From NCBI GenBank assembly GCA_004298015.1, contig SCSE01000069.1, forward strand, positions 1 through 55,269: a stretch of 55,269 bases of DNA, read 5' to 3'. Each line of letters starts with the position of its first letter. Position 1 is the stretch's first letter. Under the pieces are notes generated by a model. The model was not told the origin of the DNA. It saw nothing but the letters and a program-made list of their open reading frames with translations, and made no database searches. Both the position numbers and the translations under genes were made by a program. Below are positions 1-10,414 of the stretch, in pieces. This DNA comes from Rhodanobacter sp. (GTDB lineage Bacteria; Pseudomonadota; Gammaproteobacteria; Xanthomonadales; Rhodanobacteraceae).

Positions 1-318
<318 letters not shown>

Positions 319-413
319 TCAGCTACCTCTGGTCGGTTGGGTCCAGCGACTCGGTGCGCCTGGGCGTCCGAATTGCGCCATGTGAAGTCGCGATGCTGCG
401 ATCTGCCTGGATG

Positions 414-441
414 ACGTTACGGTATCCGTGTCATTGATAAA
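414..441 (-). promoter_or_regulatory. weak candidate sigma-70 promoter for katG
   Basis: On the minus strand TTTATC (436-441) and TAACGT (414-419) are separated by 16 nt, about 100 bp before the katG ATG. Both boxes match the consensus poorly, as expected for an activator-dependent promoter, and the OxyR-like palindrome sits directly upstream. No alternative was tested, so this is a guess from spacing. Confidence 0.3.
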
Positions 442-462
442 AGGCATTTATTTTGATGGGTA

Positions 463-481
463 CGATAGTTTTTGACTATCG
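463..481 (-). promoter_or_regulatory. OxyR-like operator upstream of katG
   Basis: CGATAG and CTATCG form a perfect inverted repeat with a 7-nt spacer. This gives the ATAG-N7-CTAT pattern known for OxyR, matching the longer consensus except at one inner A. A degenerate second half follows towards katG (ATCA-N7 spacing). The site is about 150 bp from the katG start and adjacent to the candidate -35, where OxyR activates transcription in other proteobacteria. Assignment to OxyR is inferred from the motif and the target gene. Confidence 0.55.
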
Positions 482-521
482 ATGAGGCGCGCCGCGCGTC
501 GCCACGGCGGCGGCTTGTGGC

Positions 522-1139
522 TCAGGCTCCTGCTGCGGCCGCGGGTCGCTGCCGCATCGTCTCGGCCCACTGCATCACGTGGTTCAGGGACGCGTCTGGC
601 CGGAACTTCACCATGCGCGCAAAGTCCAGGCCGGTGAACGCCACGATGTCGGCAATGGTCAAGCGTTCGCCCGCGATGAAGGGGCTCTCGCCGAGCCGGC
701 GATTGAACAGCGGCAGGGCGCGCTGGGCCCCGGCCAAATAGGTGGCGGCAAATTCGGGTACCTGCTTCTCCAGCGCCGCCAGCGCCGGATGACTATGTCG
801 AACCGCCAGCATCAGCGGCGTCGCCAGCAGCATTTCGGCGCGGCGCATCCACATTTCCACGATGGCGATTTCCTTCGCGTCCCGGCCGAACAGGTTGGGC
901 TCGGGATAGCGGCTCTCCAGATAGCGGCAGATCGCAATAGATTCGGTAATCGCCGTGCCATCGTCGAGTTCGAGTACGGGCACGTTCGACAAACCCGCCC
1001 GGGCGCGGTACTCGGGCGTGCGGTGCTCGCCCTTGAAGATGTCGATCGGCACGATCTCGATATCCTCGATGCCTTTTTCCACCATGCACCAGCGCACGCG
1101 GCGCGGATTGGGTGCGCGATGGCTGTCGTAAAGTTTCAT
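522..1139 (-). CDS. glutathione S-transferase family protein
   Basis: A cytosolic GST-fold protein of 205 residues. The N-terminal thioredoxin-like domain (about 1-80) starts MKLYDSHRAPNPRRVRW and contains SNVPVLELDDGTAITES, the family's cis-Pro loop and glutathione-binding Glu-Ser. A helical C-terminal domain follows, with the N-capping motif LTIADIVAF. The ATG at 1139 is chosen because GGAG lies about 7 nt upstream and the fold begins there. Its ATG overlaps the stop of the upstream GST gene (ATGA), so the two are co-transcribed and translationally coupled. Substrate unknown; possibly detoxification of oxidised or electrophilic compounds, in keeping with katG next door. Confidence 0.85.
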   Translation of the reverse strand: MKLYDSHRAPNPRRVRWCMVEKGIEDIEIVPIDIFKGEHRTPEYRARAGLSNVPVLELDDGTAITESIAICRYLESRYPEPNLFGRDAKEIAIVEMWMRRAEMLLATPLMLAVRHSHPALAALEKQVPEFAATYLAGAQRALPLFNRRLGESPFIAGERLTIADIVAFTGLDFARMVKFRPDASLNHVMQWAETMRQRPAAAAGA

Positions 1140-2038
1140 GGTTGATCTCCGCGGGTGCCGACGTCGGGAACGGACTGCAGTTTGTCTTGCGTATGGGTCT
1201 GGAAATCGTGCGCGTCGTGTCGCTCGTGCAACTGGCTGGACAGCTCGCCGAACGAACGATTGACCATGCGCCCGCGCTGTACGGTCGGGCGTTCGGCAAT
1301 GGCGGTGGCCCAGCGCTGGACATGCGCATAGTCCTGGACCTGCAGGAATTCGCCGGCGTCGTACAGCACGCCGCGCACTAGCGCGCCGTACCATGGCCAC
1401 ACGGCGATGTCGGCAATCGAGTACGCCTCGCCGGCAAGGTATTCATGCTCGGCGAGTTGTCGGTCGAGCACGTCGAGCTGGCGCTTGACCTCCATCGCGA
1501 AGCGGTCGATGGCGTATTCGATCTTTGTCGGTGCGTACGCATAGAAATGGCCGAAGCCGCCACCGAGGAACGGACCGCTGCCCATCTGCCAGAACAGCCA
1601 GTTCAGGCATTCGGTACGTGCGGCATGTGCGGTGGGCAGCAACGCACCGAACTTTTCGGCCAGATAGAGCAGGATGGCGCCGGATTCGAACACGCGCACC
1701 GGCGGCTCCCCACTGCGATCGAGCAGCGCCGGGATCTTCGAGTTCGGGTTGATCTCGACAAAGCCACTGCCGAACTGGTCACCCTCGTCGATGCGGATCA
1801 GCCATGCATCGTATTCCGCGCCGGCGTGCCCGAGGGCGAGCAGCTCCTCAAGCATCACCGTCACCTTGACGCCGTTGGGCGTGGCCAGCGAATACAGCTG
1901 CAGCGGATGGTGCCCGACCGGCAGGGTTTTCTCGTGGGTCGCCCCGGCCGTCGGCCGGTTGATGCTGGCGAAGCGCCCGCCATTGTCCTTGTTCCAGTGC
2001 CAGATTTTCGCCGGTTGGTAGGGGGTGCTGTCGGTCAT
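1136..2038 (-). CDS. yghU: YghU-type glutathione transferase / disulfide-bond oxidoreductase
   Basis: 300 residues, close to the size of E. coli YghU (a nu-class GST that binds two glutathiones and reduces disulfides). Recognisable are the N-terminal extension with YQPAKIWHWNKDNGG, LYSLATPNGVKVTVMLEE at the start of the thioredoxin-like domain, NPNSKIPALLD, the ESGAILLYLAEK glutathione site, and FLGGGFGHFYAYAP in the helical domain. The C-terminal ~25 residues (HERHDAHDFQ...) are probably disordered. First gene of a two-gene operon, overlapping the downstream GST by 4 bp. The Shine-Dalgarno (GAGA before ATG 2038) is modest. Confidence 0.88.
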   Translation of the reverse strand: MTDSTPYQPAKIWHWNKDNGGRFASINRPTAGATHEKTLPVGHHPLQLYSLATPNGVKVTVMLEELLALGHAGAEYDAWLIRIDEGDQFGSGFVEINPNSKIPALLDRSGEPPVRVFESGAILLYLAEKFGALLPTAHAARTECLNWLFWQMGSGPFLGGGFGHFYAYAPTKIEYAIDRFAMEVKRQLDVLDRQLAEHEYLAGEAYSIADIAVWPWYGALVRGVLYDAGEFLQVQDYAHVQRWATAIAERPTVQRGRMVNRSFGELSSQLHERHDAHDFQTHTQDKLQSVPDVGTRGDQP

Positions 2039-2176
2039 GGGGTTCTCGCAGGGGGAAGGCGGCGACGCGTGAGACGTCGTCGCACACTGACGGATCCGGG
2101 CACGTCACCTTGATGACGCGGCCCGAGGTTGTCTCGATGGTATGGCAAGCTGGCCCCGGTTCACAGCGTGCCGAAC

Positions 2177-4786
2177 CTACCTGGGCAGCAGGCCGCGCAG
2201 GCGATACAGCGCATTGTGGGCCTCGCGCGGCGTCATCGCGTCCGGGTCCAGCGTGCGCAACAGCGTTTCGCTGGGGCACGGCGCGGGAGGGGCAAACAGG
2301 GCGAGTTGCGGGGTATCGGCCCGGGCTGCCTTTCCGGTGCGATGGGGTGTCCCGCTGTCGGGCAGTTCACTGCGCTCGAGGGCTTGAAGGATGCGACGGG
2401 CTTCATCGAGTGCGGGGCGGGGCAGGCCGGCCAGAGCCGCCACCTGCAGGCCGAAGCTGCGGTTGGCGGGGCCGTCCTTGACAGCGTGCATGAAGACCAG
2501 CTGTTCGCCGCGCTTCTGATCGTGAAACTCCACCGCGTCCAGGTGCACGTTGGCGATGCCCGGATGCTGTGCCGCCAGCGCGGTGAGTTCGAAGTAGTGC
2601 GTGGCAAACAGGGTGAAGGCGCGGTTGCGTGTGGCCAGGTGCACGGCGCAGGCCTGTGCCAGCGACAGGCCGTCGTAGGTGCTGGTGCCGCGGCCGACTT
2701 CGTCCATCAGCACCAGGCTGTGCTCGGTGGCGTTGTGCAGGATATTGGCGGTCTCGCTCATTTCCACCATGAAGGTCGACTGGCCGCGCGAGAGGTCGTC
2801 GCCGGCGCCGATGCGGGTGAAGATGCGATCGATCGGGCCGATCACGGCGCGCATCGCCGGTACGTAGCTGCCGATGTGCGCCAGCAGCACGATCAGCGCG
2901 TTCTGCCGCATGTAGGTTGACTTGCCGCCCATGTTGGGCCCGGTGATCACCAGCATGCGGCGGCTGTCGTCCAGGCGCAGGTCGTTCGGTTCGAACGGCT
3001 CCTCGCGCACCTTCTCGACCACCGGATGCCGGCCGCGCTCGATGTCAATGCAGGTGTCTTCGGTGAGTTCCGGCGCGCTCCAGTCCAGCGCCTGCGCGCG
3101 TTCGGCCAGGGTTGCCAGCACGTCGAGTTCGGCGATCGCGGCGGCGGCGGCTTTCAGTGGCTCCAGTTGTTCGGTCAGGCGGTCGAGCAAGGCCTCGTAC
3201 AGCACGCGTTCGCGCATCAGCGAGCGCTCCTTGGCCGACAGCACCTTGTCCTCGAAGGTTTTCAGCTCCTCGGTGATGTAGCGCTCGGCGTTCTTGGTGG
3301 TCTGGCGTCGGGTGTAGTGGGTGGGTGCCTTGTCGGACTGCGCCTTGCTGATCTCGATGTAGTAGCCGTGGACGCGGTTGTAGCCGACCTTGAGCGTGCT
3401 GATGCCGCTGGCCGCTTTCTCACGCTCTTCCAGCTCCACCAGGTATTGGTCGGCGTGGGTGGAAAGCCGGCGCAATTCGTCGAGCTCGGCGTCGTAGCTG
3501 TCGGCGATCACGCCGCCATCGCGTTGCAGTACCGGCGGCTGTTCGACCACCGCACGTGCGAGCAGGGACGCGGTGTCCGCATGGTCGCCGATGCGCTCGA
3601 CCAGCGCATGCAGCAAGGGGCTGTCCAGCGCCGCGATCTGCTCGCGCAGCGTGGGTGCGGCGGCCAGGCCGTCGCGCAAGGTGGACAGATCGCGCGGTCG
3701 CGCCGAACGCAAGGCGACGCGGGCGAGGATGCGTTCGAGGTCACCGATGCTCCGCAACGTCTCGCGCAGACTCTCGTGACCACGACTGTCGATCAGCGTG
3801 CCGATTGCCTGGTGGCGAAGCCGCAGCGGTTCGCGCGCGCGCAGCGGGCGGTTCAGCCAGCGCCGCAACAGACGCGCGCCCATCGGGGTCACGGTTTCGT
3901 CGAGTACGCCGAGCAAGGTGTGTTCGCTGCGCCCGCCTGGATGCGTGTCCAGTTCCAGATTGTGCCGTGTGGCGGCGTCCAGCGCGATGGTCTCGCTGGC
4001 GCTCTCCACGGCCATGCCGGTGAGGTGGGGCAGGGCGCTTTTCTGGGTTTCCTCGATATAGCCGAGCAGGCAGCCGGCTGCGGCCACCGCCAGCGGCATG
4101 TCGTGAATGCCGAAGCCGCCGAGGTCGCGCGTGCCGAAGAAACGCTTCAATTCGCGGTTGGCGGCATCACCGTCGAAATGCCACGGCGGGCGCTTGCGCA
4201 GGCCGGTCAGTGTTTCGACCAGTTTCGGCCAGGCGACACCCTCGTCGATCAGGGTCTCGGCCGGCTGCAGACGCGCCAGTTCGGCCGCCAGCGCTTCGGC
4301 ATGCGGTACCTCACTGAGCAGGAAACGGCCGCTGGACAGGTCGACCCAGGCCAGGCCGTAACCCTTGCCGGCTCCAGCGGAAATCGCCAGCAGCAGGTTG
4401 TCGCGGCGGTCTTCCAGCAACGCGGCATCGGTTACCGTGCCGGGGGTGATGATGCGCACCACCTTGCGCTCGACGATGCCCTTGGCCAGTGCCGGGTCGC
4501 CGATCTGCTCACAAATCGCCACCGACTCGCCAAGGCGGACCAGACGGGCGAGGTAATTCTCTGCCGCGTGGTACGGCACACCGGCCATCGGAATCGGCGC
4601 GCCGGCCGACTGCCCGCGCTGGGTCAGGGTGATATCGAGCAGCCGCGCCGCCTTGCGTGCGTCGTCGTAGAACAGCTCGTAAAAGTCGCCCATGCGAAAA
4701 AACAGCAATACCTCCGGGTGCTCGGCCTTGGCGGCGAGGTACTGGCGCATGAACGGCGTGTGCTTGGGGAGTTCGTCTTGGCTCAT
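2177..4786 (-). CDS. mutS: DNA mismatch repair protein MutS
   Basis: MutS binds mismatches and insertion loops and recruits MutL. 869 residues, standard length. The mismatch-reading motif GDFYEL gives Phe35-x-Glu37. Connector, lever and clamp regions follow; the C-terminal ATPase has Walker [10 protein letters not shown], Walker [14 protein letters not shown] and the FATHYFELT switch. A TTG three codons upstream is in frame, but the ATG at 4786 ([11 protein letters not shown]) is the expected family start; neither has a strong ribosome binding site. Divergent from pncC with about 90 bp between starts. No anomaly in the coding frame. Confidence 0.97.
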   Translation of the reverse strand: MSQDELPKHTPFMRQYLAAKAEHPEVLLFFRMGDFYELFYDDARKAARLLDITLTQRGQSAGAPIPMAGVPYHAAENYLARLVRLGESVAICEQIGDPALAKGIVERKVVRIITPGTVTDAALLEDRRDNLLLAISAGAGKGYGLAWVDLSSGRFLLSEVPHAEALAAELARLQPAETLIDEGVAWPKLVETLTGLRKRPPWHFDGDAANRELKRFFGTRDLGGFGIHDMPLAVAAAGCLLGYIEETQKSALPHLTGMAVESASETIALDAATRHNLELDTHPGGRSEHTLLGVLDETVTPMGARLLRRWLNRPLRAREPLRLRHQAIGTLIDSRGHESLRETLRSIGDLERILARVALRSARPRDLSTLRDGLAAAPTLREQIAALDSPLLHALVERIGDHADTASLLARAVVEQPPVLQRDGGVIADSYDAELDELRRLSTHADQYLVELEEREKAASGISTLKVGYNRVHGYYIEISKAQSDKAPTHYTRRQTTKNAERYITEELKTFEDKVLSAKERSLMRERVLYEALLDRLTEQLEPLKAAAAAIAELDVLATLAERAQALDWSAPELTEDTCIDIERGRHPVVEKVREEPFEPNDLRLDDSRRMLVITGPNMGGKSTYMRQNALIVLLAHIGSYVPAMRAVIGPIDRIFTRIGAGDDLSRGQSTFMVEMSETANILHNATEHSLVLMDEVGRGTSTYDGLSLAQACAVHLATRNRAFTLFATHYFELTALAAQHPGIANVHLDAVEFHDQKRGEQLVFMHAVKDGPANRSFGLQVAALAGLPRPALDEARRILQALERSELPDSGTPHRTGKAARADTPQLALFAPPAPCPSETLLRTLDPDAMTPREAHNALYRLRGLLPR

Positions 4787-4875
4787 GCAATGCAAGTCTT
4801 GGCGTGGTCGCGCGGAACGGGTAGAACGGTAGCCCCGTGCGTTGCATCGGGTCCACTCAAGTCCGGGAGTCTCGC

Positions 4876-5385
4876 ATGGAGTCGTCGTCCGTTCCTACTG
4901 ATGGTCAGTTGCTGGCGCTGGCCGGTGAGGTGGCAATCGAGGTACAACGCCACAAGTTGATGCTGGTGACGGCCGAGTCGTGCACCGGCGGCTGGATCGC
5001 CAAGACGCTGACCGACCTGGCGGGCAGCTCGGCCTGGTTTGACGCCGGCGTGGTGACCTACAGCTATCAGGCCAAGGAGGCCTTGCTCGGGGTCAATCCG
5101 CAGACCCTGGAGCGTACCGGCGCAGTCAGCGAGGAAACCGCGCTGGAAATGGTGTCCGGGGCACTGGCGCGCTTCGGGGCCGGGCTGGCGGTGGCGGTCA
5201 CCGGCATCGCCGGGCCTTCGGGCGGCACTGCAGACAAGCCGGTCGGCACGGTATGGATCGGCTGGAAGCGCCGTGGCGGCTACGGCCATGCCCAATGGTT
5301 CCAGTTTGCGGGCGACCGCGAGGCCGTCCGGCGCCAGACGGTGGCGGCGGCGCTCGCCGGCTTGCGGAAAATGCTGACAGACTGA
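4876..5385 (+). CDS. pncC: nicotinamide-nucleotide amidase (PncC, CinA C-terminal domain)
   Basis: Hydrolyses nicotinamide mononucleotide to nicotinate mononucleotide, recycling the NMN released by bacterial DNA ligase. The 169-residue protein is the stand-alone CinA-C domain: [11 protein letters not shown] near residue 33 (active-site loop), [24 protein letters not shown] and [13 protein letters not shown]. The start at 4876 is supported by GGGAG 6 nt upstream; an earlier in-frame ATG at 4837 lacks a ribosome binding site and overlaps the mutS promoter area. Placement next to recA is common in gammaproteobacteria. No N-terminal molybdopterin-like CinA domain is present. Confidence 0.92.
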   Translation: MESSSVPTDGQLLALAGEVAIEVQRHKLMLVTAESCTGGWIAKTLTDLAGSSAWFDAGVVTYSYQAKEALLGVNPQTLERTGAVSEETALEMVSGALARFGAGLAVAVTGIAGPSGGTADKPVGTVWIGWKRRGGYGHAQWFQFAGDREAVRRQTVAAALAGLRKMLTD

Positions 5386-5414
5386 CGCGGGTCAGGCCTC
5401 CAGACCGGCCGGTA

Positions 5415-5429
5415 CGGTATGGGATACTG
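5415..5429. promoter_or_regulatory. imperfect palindrome between pncC and recA, possible SOS operator
   Basis: CGGTAT-GGG-ATACTG is an inverted repeat with one mismatch, about 105 bp before the recA start. recA is normally controlled by LexA, and LexA sites of this lineage differ from the E. coli box. The palindrome does not match any LexA consensus I know well, so the assignment rests only on position. Confidence 0.25.
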
Positions 5430-5532
5430 CCATTCCTGCAGCGGGTCGTGATGATCGCAGCCCGTGAGACGTGACCCGGGCATCATCGGCATCCTGACTG
5501 CACTCCATAACTGACCAACCGGAATCAAGACG

Positions 5533-6570
5533 ATGGATGACAACAAGCGCAAGGCACTCACTTCCGCCCTCGGCCAGATTGAAAAGCAGTTTGGCAAGGG
5601 CGCGATCATGCGCATGGGCGACCGCGTCAACGAAGCCATCGAGACGGTATCGACCGGTTCGCTGGGGCTCGACATCGCGCTCGGTGTCGGCGGTTTGCCG
5701 CGCGGCCGCGTGGTCGAGATCTACGGTCCGGAATCCTCCGGCAAGACCACCATGACCCTGCAGGCGATCGCCAGCTGCCAGCGCACCGGCGGTACCGCCG
5801 CGTTCATCGATGCCGAGCATGCACTCGACCCGACCTACGCCGAAAAGCTCGGCGTCAAGGTCGATGACCTGCTGGTGTCGCAGCCGGACACCGGCGAACA
5901 GGCGCTGGAGATCGCCGACATGCTGGTGCGCTCGGGCGCGGTCGACATGGTGGTGGTCGACTCGGTCGCCGCCTTGACCCCGAAGGCCGAAATCGAAGGC
6001 GAGATGGGCGACTCCCATGTCGGCCTGCACGCCCGTCTGATGAGTCAGGCCTTGCGCAAGCTTACCGCCAACATCAAGAAATCCGGCACCCTGGTGATCT
6101 TCATCAACCAGATCCGCATGAAGATCGGCGTGATGTTCGGCAGCCCCGAAACCACTACCGGTGGCAATGCGCTGAAGTTCTACGCCTCGGTGCGCCTGGA
6201 TATCCGCCGCATCGGCGCGGTGAAGAAGGGCGACGAGATCATCGGCTCCGAAACCCGGGTCAAGGTGGTCAAGAACAAGGTTGCGCCGCCGTTCCGCAAG
6301 TGCGAGTTCGAGATTCTCTACGGCGAGGGCACCTCACGCGAGGGCGAGATCATCGAGCTGGGCGTGGCGGAAAACCTGATCGACAAATCCGGTGCCTGGT
6401 ACAGCTACAAGGGCGACCGGATCGGCCAGGGCAAGGAAAACGTGCGCCAGTTCCTGCGCGACAACCCGGCCATCACCGACGAACTCGACAAGGAGTTGCG
6501 CCTGCGCCTGCTGGTGCCGGTGGGCAAGCCTGCGGTGGCTGCCACGGAAGAGGCTGCCGAGGAAGCGTGA
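5533..6570 (+). CDS. recA: recombinase RecA
   Basis: RecA forms filaments on single-stranded DNA, catalyses strand exchange and triggers LexA cleavage. 345 residues. Walker A GPESSGKT at about 65-72, the EHALDP segment, Walker [13 protein letters not shown], loop L1 [14 protein letters not shown] and loop L2 [17 protein letters not shown] are intact. The acidic tail ends [15 protein letters not shown] precedes the ATG at 5533. A strong GC hairpin begins 31 nt after the stop and contains the recX start region, so recX expression is probably limited by partial termination or masking. Confidence 0.98.
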   Translation: MDDNKRKALTSALGQIEKQFGKGAIMRMGDRVNEAIETVSTGSLGLDIALGVGGLPRGRVVEIYGPESSGKTTMTLQAIASCQRTGGTAAFIDAEHALDPTYAEKLGVKVDDLLVSQPDTGEQALEIADMLVRSGAVDMVVVDSVAALTPKAEIEGEMGDSHVGLHARLMSQALRKLTANIKKSGTLVIFINQIRMKIGVMFGSPETTTGGNALKFYASVRLDIRRIGAVKKGDEIIGSETRVKVVKNKVAPPFRKCEFEILYGEGTSREGEIIELGVAENLIDKSGAWYSYKGDRIGQGKENVRQFLRDNPAITDELDKELRLRLLVPVGKPAVAATEEAAEEA

Positions 6571-6601
6571 TCGATGGGGATTGACGGTCTCCCGCAAAAA
6601 G

Positions 6602-6626
6602 CATGGCCCGGCTTGCCCGGGCCATG
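6602..6626. terminator. recA-recX intergenic hairpin
   Basis: CATGGCCCGG and CCGGGCCATG form a perfect 10-bp inverted repeat around a 5-nt loop, with an A tract just upstream. There is no U run after it, so it would be an inefficient intrinsic terminator. Both candidate recX ATG codons (6603 and 6624) are inside the stem, so it may also hide the start from ribosomes. Confidence 0.5.
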
Positions 6627-7145
6627 TCGGTTTGTGTCGCGTTGAAACGCCGTGCTTCCGGTTCCGGCGATCCGGCCCGGCCGAAGCGCAGTGCTTACGA
6701 CAAGGCGCTGGGCCTGCTGGCCCGGCGGGAGCATTCACGCAAGGAACTGAAAACCAAGCTGCAGCAGGGCGGCTACGATGGCGAGGAATCGGTAGCTGCC
6801 GTGGATCGTCTGGGTGAACAGCATTATCAGGATGACGAGCGCTTTGCCGAAGCGTTGTTGCGCAGCCGGATCGGCCAGGGCTACGGGCCGTTGCGCTTGC
6901 GCGTCGAGTTGAAGAGCCATGGGCTGTCCGATCTGCAGATCCGCAAATTGCTGGACGCTGCCGAGGTGGACTGGGAGGTTTCCGCTGCCGCCCAGTTGCG
7001 TCGACGCTACGGTCGAGGCGGCGCCGCAGAGGTCGCCGAGCGTGCCCGTCGGGCGCAGTTCCTCTTGCGTCGGGGCTTTCCCGCCGCCACAGTACGCAGT
7101 GTTACCCGCGCCGATGTGGACGAGGTTGCTGACGACGATGCCTGA
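6603..7145 (+). CDS. recX: recombination regulator RecX
   Basis: RecX caps and disassembles RecA filaments. The conserved part starts at [20 protein letters not shown] (about residue 30) and continues with the three-helix repeats, including [26 protein letters not shown] and [17 protein letters not shown]. Length from 6603 is 180 residues; the true start is uncertain (ATG 6603, ATG 6624 or a later TTG) because none has a Shine-Dalgarno and the first two lie in a hairpin. Directly follows recA by 32 bp, the usual arrangement, and would be made mainly by read-through from the recA promoter. Confidence 0.9.
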   Translation: MARLARAMSVCVALKRRASGSGDPARPKRSAYDKALGLLARREHSRKELKTKLQQGGYDGEESVAAVDRLGEQHYQDDERFAEALLRSRIGQGYGPLRLRVELKSHGLSDLQIRKLLDAAEVDWEVSAAAQLRRRYGRGGAAEVAERARRAQFLLRRGFPAATVRSVTRADVDEVADDDA

Positions 7146-7231
7146 TATCCGTCATCCCGAATGACGGTGGGAATGATTGCGTCGGCCTGACCATGGCGCG
7201 GCCTTTCTTTCAGCTGGCCTTTGCGATCTGC

Positions 7232-9859
7232 ATGAAGACTTCCGAAATCCGTTCCGCCTTCCTCGATTTTTTCCACGCCAAGGGGCACACCGTCGTGCCC
7301 TCCAGCTCGCTGGTGCCGTCGAGCGATCCGACCCTGCTGTTCACCAACTCGGGCATGGTGCCGTTCAAGAACGTGTTTCTCGGCAGCGAGAAGCCGGGCT
7401 ATGTGCGCGCGGTCGATGTGCAGCGCTGCCTGCGTGCCGGCGGCAAGCACAACGATCTCGACGCCGTGGGCTATACCGCGCGGCATCATACGTTTTTCGA
7501 AATGCTCGGCAACTGGTCGTTCGGCGACTACTTCAAGCGCGAAGCGATCGTCTGGGCCTGGGAGCTGCTGACCGAGGTATTCAAGCTGCCGGCGGAAAAG
7601 CTCACGGTGACGATCTATCACACCGATGACGAGGCCTTTGGAATCTGGCGCGACGAGATCGGGGTGCCGGCCGAGCGGATCATCCGCATCGGCGACAACA
7701 AGGGTGCGCCGTTTGCCTCCGACAACTTCTGGCAGATGGCCGACACCGGGCCGTGCGGCCCGAGTTCCGAGATTTTCTACGATCACGGCCCGCAGATTGC
7801 CGGCGGGCCGCCGGGCTCGCCGGATGAGGATGGCGATCGCTACATCGAGATCTGGAACCTGGTGTTCATGCAGTTCGACCGGGCGCCGGATGGCACGCTG
7901 AGTCCGCTGCCGGCACCGTGCGTGGACACCGGCATGGGCCTGGAGCGCCTCGCGGCGATCCTGCAGCATGTGCACTCCAACTACGAGATCGACCTGTTCG
8001 TCCGTCTGATCGCGGCAGCCGGGAAGCTTACCGGCACCGCCGACTTGTCGAACAAGTCGCTGCGGGTGATCGCCGATCACATCCGTGCCTGCGCGTTCCT
8101 GATTGTCGACGGCGTACTGCCATCCAATGAGGGCCGTGGCTACGTGCTGCGACGGATCATCCGGCGGGCGTTGCGGCACGGCTGGATGCTCGGGGTGCGT
8201 GGCGATTTCTTCTGGAAGATGGTGGCGCCACTGGTCGAGGAAATGGGACAGCCGTATCCGGAGTTCGCCTCGAGGCAGGCCTTTGTCGAAGAGGCCTTGC
8301 GGGCCGAGGAACAGCGTTTCGGCGAGACGCTGGAACATGGTATGCGCCTGTTCGACGAGGTCGCGGCAAAGGCCAGCAAGACGATTGCCGGTGCGGATGC
8401 GTTCCGTCTCTACGATACCTACGGTTTTCCGGTTGACCTGACCGCCGATATCGCCCGCGAGCGCGGTCTCGAGGTCGACATGGACGGCTTCGAGCGGGCG
8501 ATGAACGAACAGCGCGAGCGCGCCCGCGCCGCGGGGCGTTTCGAGGCCCGCGGACAGATGCCGGCCGAGCTCGCCAGCCAGTTGAAAGCCACCCGGTTTC
8601 TGGGCTACGAGGCGCGGCGCAGCATCGACAGCAAGGTGCTGGGAATCCTTCGTGGTGGCAACAAGGTCGCGCAGCTTGCTGATGGCGAGGAGGGCTTGTT
8701 GATCCTCGATCAGACACCGTTTTATGCCGAATCCGGTGGCCAGGTCGGCGATACCGGTGAGTTGCTGAGTGCCGCGGGGTGTTTCGAGGTCGAGGACACG
8801 CTGAAGATGGGCGGTGTGTTCTTCGGCCATGCTGGCCGCTGGCGTGGTGCGCAGCCGCTGCGCAGCGGGGATGTGGTCGAGGCCCGCGTGGACGATGCCC
8901 GGCGTCAGGCGATCGTGCTCAATCATTCGGCCACCCATTTGCTGCACGCGGCCTTGCGCGAGGTGTTGGGCGAGCATGTGGCGCAGAAAGGATCGCTGGT
9001 GGCGCCGCAACGCCTGCGTTTCGATTTCTCGCACTTCAAGCCGTTGAGCCGTGACGAACTGGTTCGGGTCGAGACCCTGGTGAATGCCGAGGTGCGCCGC
9101 AACGTGATGGCCGAAGTGCACCAGATGGGGTACGACGAGGCGATCGAATTCGGTGCGATGGCCTTGTTCGGCGAGAAATACGGTGACCAGGTGCGGGTGC
9201 TGAAGATGGGCGATTTCTCCACCGAACTGTGCGGTGGTACCCACGTCGAGCGCACCGGCGACATCGGCTTGTTCAAGATCGTCAGCGAGGCCGGCGTGGC
9301 TTCCGGAGTGCGTCGCATCGAGGCCGTCACCGGCGAGGCGGCACTGGCGCTGGTAGCCGACGAGGAGCGTCGCCTGGGCGAGCTGTCACAGCTCCTATCC
9401 AGCGGCGGCGATGAGGTGGTGGAAAAATTGCGTCAGCTGTTCGAGCAGAAGAAAAAGCTCGAGCGCGAACTGGATTCTTTGCGCAGCAAGGCGGCGGGTG
9501 CTGCGATCGTGGATCTGGCCGCTTCCGCGAAGGATGTCGACGGTATCAAGGTCGTTGCGGCACGGCTGGAAGGGCTCGATGCCAAGTCACTGCGCGATGG
9601 GGTGGACCAACTCAAGCAAAAACTGGGCGACTGCGTGATCCTGCTGGCGGGCGCGTCGGATGGTCGCGTGTCATTGATCGCCGGTGTGCACGGCAAGGCG
9701 CTGCAGCGGGTCAAGGCCGGCAATGTGGTGGCGCACGTCGCTGCGCAGATCGACGGCAAGGGCGGTGGCCGCCCCGACATGGCTCAGGGCGGCGGAGCGG
9801 ATCTGCCGCAGCTGCCCAAAATCCTGGCGACGCTGGCTGACTGGGTTTCGAGCCAGTAA
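7232..9859 (+). CDS. alaS: alanine-tRNA ligase
   Basis: Charges tRNA-Ala and edits misactivated Ser/Gly. The family start [19 protein letters not shown] is at 7232, giving 875 residues (E. coli has 876); a longer frame from 7193 is unsupported. Class II catalytic core with [14 protein letters not shown] and [13 protein letters not shown]; the editing domain has the zinc/active-site motifs HSATHLLH and CGGTHV; the C-Ala region contains [15 protein letters not shown] near the end. A charged coiled coil ([17 protein letters not shown]) links editing and C-Ala domains, as in the family. Lies between recX and csrA, as in many gammaproteobacteria. Confidence 0.97.
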   Translation: MKTSEIRSAFLDFFHAKGHTVVPSSSLVPSSDPTLLFTNSGMVPFKNVFLGSEKPGYVRAVDVQRCLRAGGKHNDLDAVGYTARHHTFFEMLGNWSFGDYFKREAIVWAWELLTEVFKLPAEKLTVTIYHTDDEAFGIWRDEIGVPAERIIRIGDNKGAPFASDNFWQMADTGPCGPSSEIFYDHGPQIAGGPPGSPDEDGDRYIEIWNLVFMQFDRAPDGTLSPLPAPCVDTGMGLERLAAILQHVHSNYEIDLFVRLIAAAGKLTGTADLSNKSLRVIADHIRACAFLIVDGVLPSNEGRGYVLRRIIRRALRHGWMLGVRGDFFWKMVAPLVEEMGQPYPEFASRQAFVEEALRAEEQRFGETLEHGMRLFDEVAAKASKTIAGADAFRLYDTYGFPVDLTADIARERGLEVDMDGFERAMNEQRERARAAGRFEARGQMPAELASQLKATRFLGYEARRSIDSKVLGILRGGNKVAQLADGEEGLLILDQTPFYAESGGQVGDTGELLSAAGCFEVEDTLKMGGVFFGHAGRWRGAQPLRSGDVVEARVDDARRQAIVLNHSATHLLHAALREVLGEHVAQKGSLVAPQRLRFDFSHFKPLSRDELVRVETLVNAEVRRNVMAEVHQMGYDEAIEFGAMALFGEKYGDQVRVLKMGDFSTELCGGTHVERTGDIGLFKIVSEAGVASGVRRIEAVTGEAALALVADEERRLGELSQLLSSGGDEVVEKLRQLFEQKKKLERELDSLRSKAAGAAIVDLAASAKDVDGIKVVAARLEGLDAKSLRDGVDQLKQKLGDCVILLAGASDGRVSLIAGVHGKALQRVKAGNVVAHVAAQIDGKGGGRPDMAQGGGADLPQLPKILATLADWVSSQ

Positions 9860-9909
9860 GTACGCCAAAGTATGGATCTGAACGGTTCATTCATGGCGAT
9901 CCACGCGGA

Positions 9910-9939
9910 TTGCACATCGCAATCGCGCTCGGCTAGTAT
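9910..9939 (+). promoter_or_regulatory. candidate csrA promoter
   Basis: TTGCAC (9910-9915) and TAGTAT (9934-9939) are separated by 18 nt, a good sigma-70 match. It lies after the alaS stop and would give a csrA leader of about 190 nt. The leader contains a short hairpin (CACCG-GTAA-CGGTG at 9957-9970) and several GGA motifs. Confidence 0.6.
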
Positions 9940-10007
9940 CGGCACAATGTCGGCGCCACCGGTAACGGTGCCGCCGCCAGTCAGGACGCTCAGGAGGTGT
10001 TTTGGCT

Positions 10008-10106
10008 GTGAGCCGGGAAGGCGGTAGGGCCTTCGATGGATCAATCGTCGAACTGCGAAATGATGGAGGCTCCGGGGTGAGGCGCCATCGATTCACAGGC
10101 CTGTGA
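10008..10106 (+). CDS. possible leader peptide ahead of csrA
   Basis: A GTG at 10008 opens 32 codons ending at 10106, only 27 nt before csrA. It is preceded 10 nt upstream by AGGAGG (9992-9997), the best Shine-Dalgarno in this stretch. The peptide ([12 protein letters not shown]...) has no recognisable domain. AGGAGG and later TGGA/TGGAG motifs are also of the A-N-GGA type bound by CsrA/RsmA, so the site may be an autoregulatory element and the reading frame a coincidence. Confidence 0.3.
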   Translation: MSREGGRAFDGSIVELRNDGGSGVRRHRFTGL

Positions 10107-10132
10107 CCAACAGCTTTTATGGAGTAGCAACT

Positions 10133-10342
10133 ATGTTGATTCTGACCCGCAGGGTCGGTGAGACCCTGATGATCGGTGACGAGGTGACCGTCACTGTTCT
10201 TGGCGTCAAGGGCAATCAGGTGCGTATCGGCATCAATGCGCCCAAGACCGTGTCCGTGCATCGCGAAGAAATCTATCAGCGGATCAAGGGCGAGCACGAG
10301 CACGAACAAGACCAGGTTCCCGGCGAGACCGGTGAACCCTGA
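10133..10342 (+). CDS. csrA: carbon storage regulator CsrA/RsmA
   Basis: A small dimeric RNA-binding protein that recognises A-N-GGA in hairpin loops and controls translation and stability of many mRNAs. 69 residues from ATG 10133; GGAG lies 9 nt upstream. [34 protein letters not shown] and [12 protein letters not shown] are the complete core, including the RNA-contacting N-terminal LILTRR and the VHREEI strand. The acidic/polar tail ([12 protein letters not shown]) is variable in the family. Lies between alaS and tRNA-Ser(GCU), the same order as in E. coli. Confidence 0.97.
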   Translation: MLILTRRVGETLMIGDEVTVTVLGVKGNQVRIGINAPKTVSVHREEIYQRIKGEHEHEQDQVPGETGEP

Positions 10343-10357
10343 TCAGGCAATGAACGC

Positions 10358-10386
10358 TTTACCTCGCGCACGTCGGCCAGTATCCT
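10358..10386 (+). promoter_or_regulatory. candidate tRNA-Ser promoter
   Basis: TTTACC (10358-10363), a 17-nt spacer and TATCCT (10381-10386) fit sigma-70 spacing. A GC-rich stretch follows the -10 box, as at stable-RNA promoters. The tRNA starts 29 nt after the -10 box. Confidence 0.5.
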
Positions 10387-10414
10387 TGCCGGCTCCGCAG
10401 CACGGAAAAAACCC

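Noticed and set aside
3026..4960. 644-codon open frame antisense to mutS
   Set aside because: MutS motifs occupy the minus strand throughout; the plus-strand product is His/Gln/Arg-rich without domains.
5415..5429. Firm LexA box upstream of recA
   Set aside because: The palindrome is imperfect and fits no LexA consensus I can vouch for; kept only as a weak feature.
7007..9244. 745-codon open frame antisense to alaS
   Set aside because: Shadow of alaS: complete aminoacylation and editing motifs are on the plus strand, and the antisense frame has no domain.
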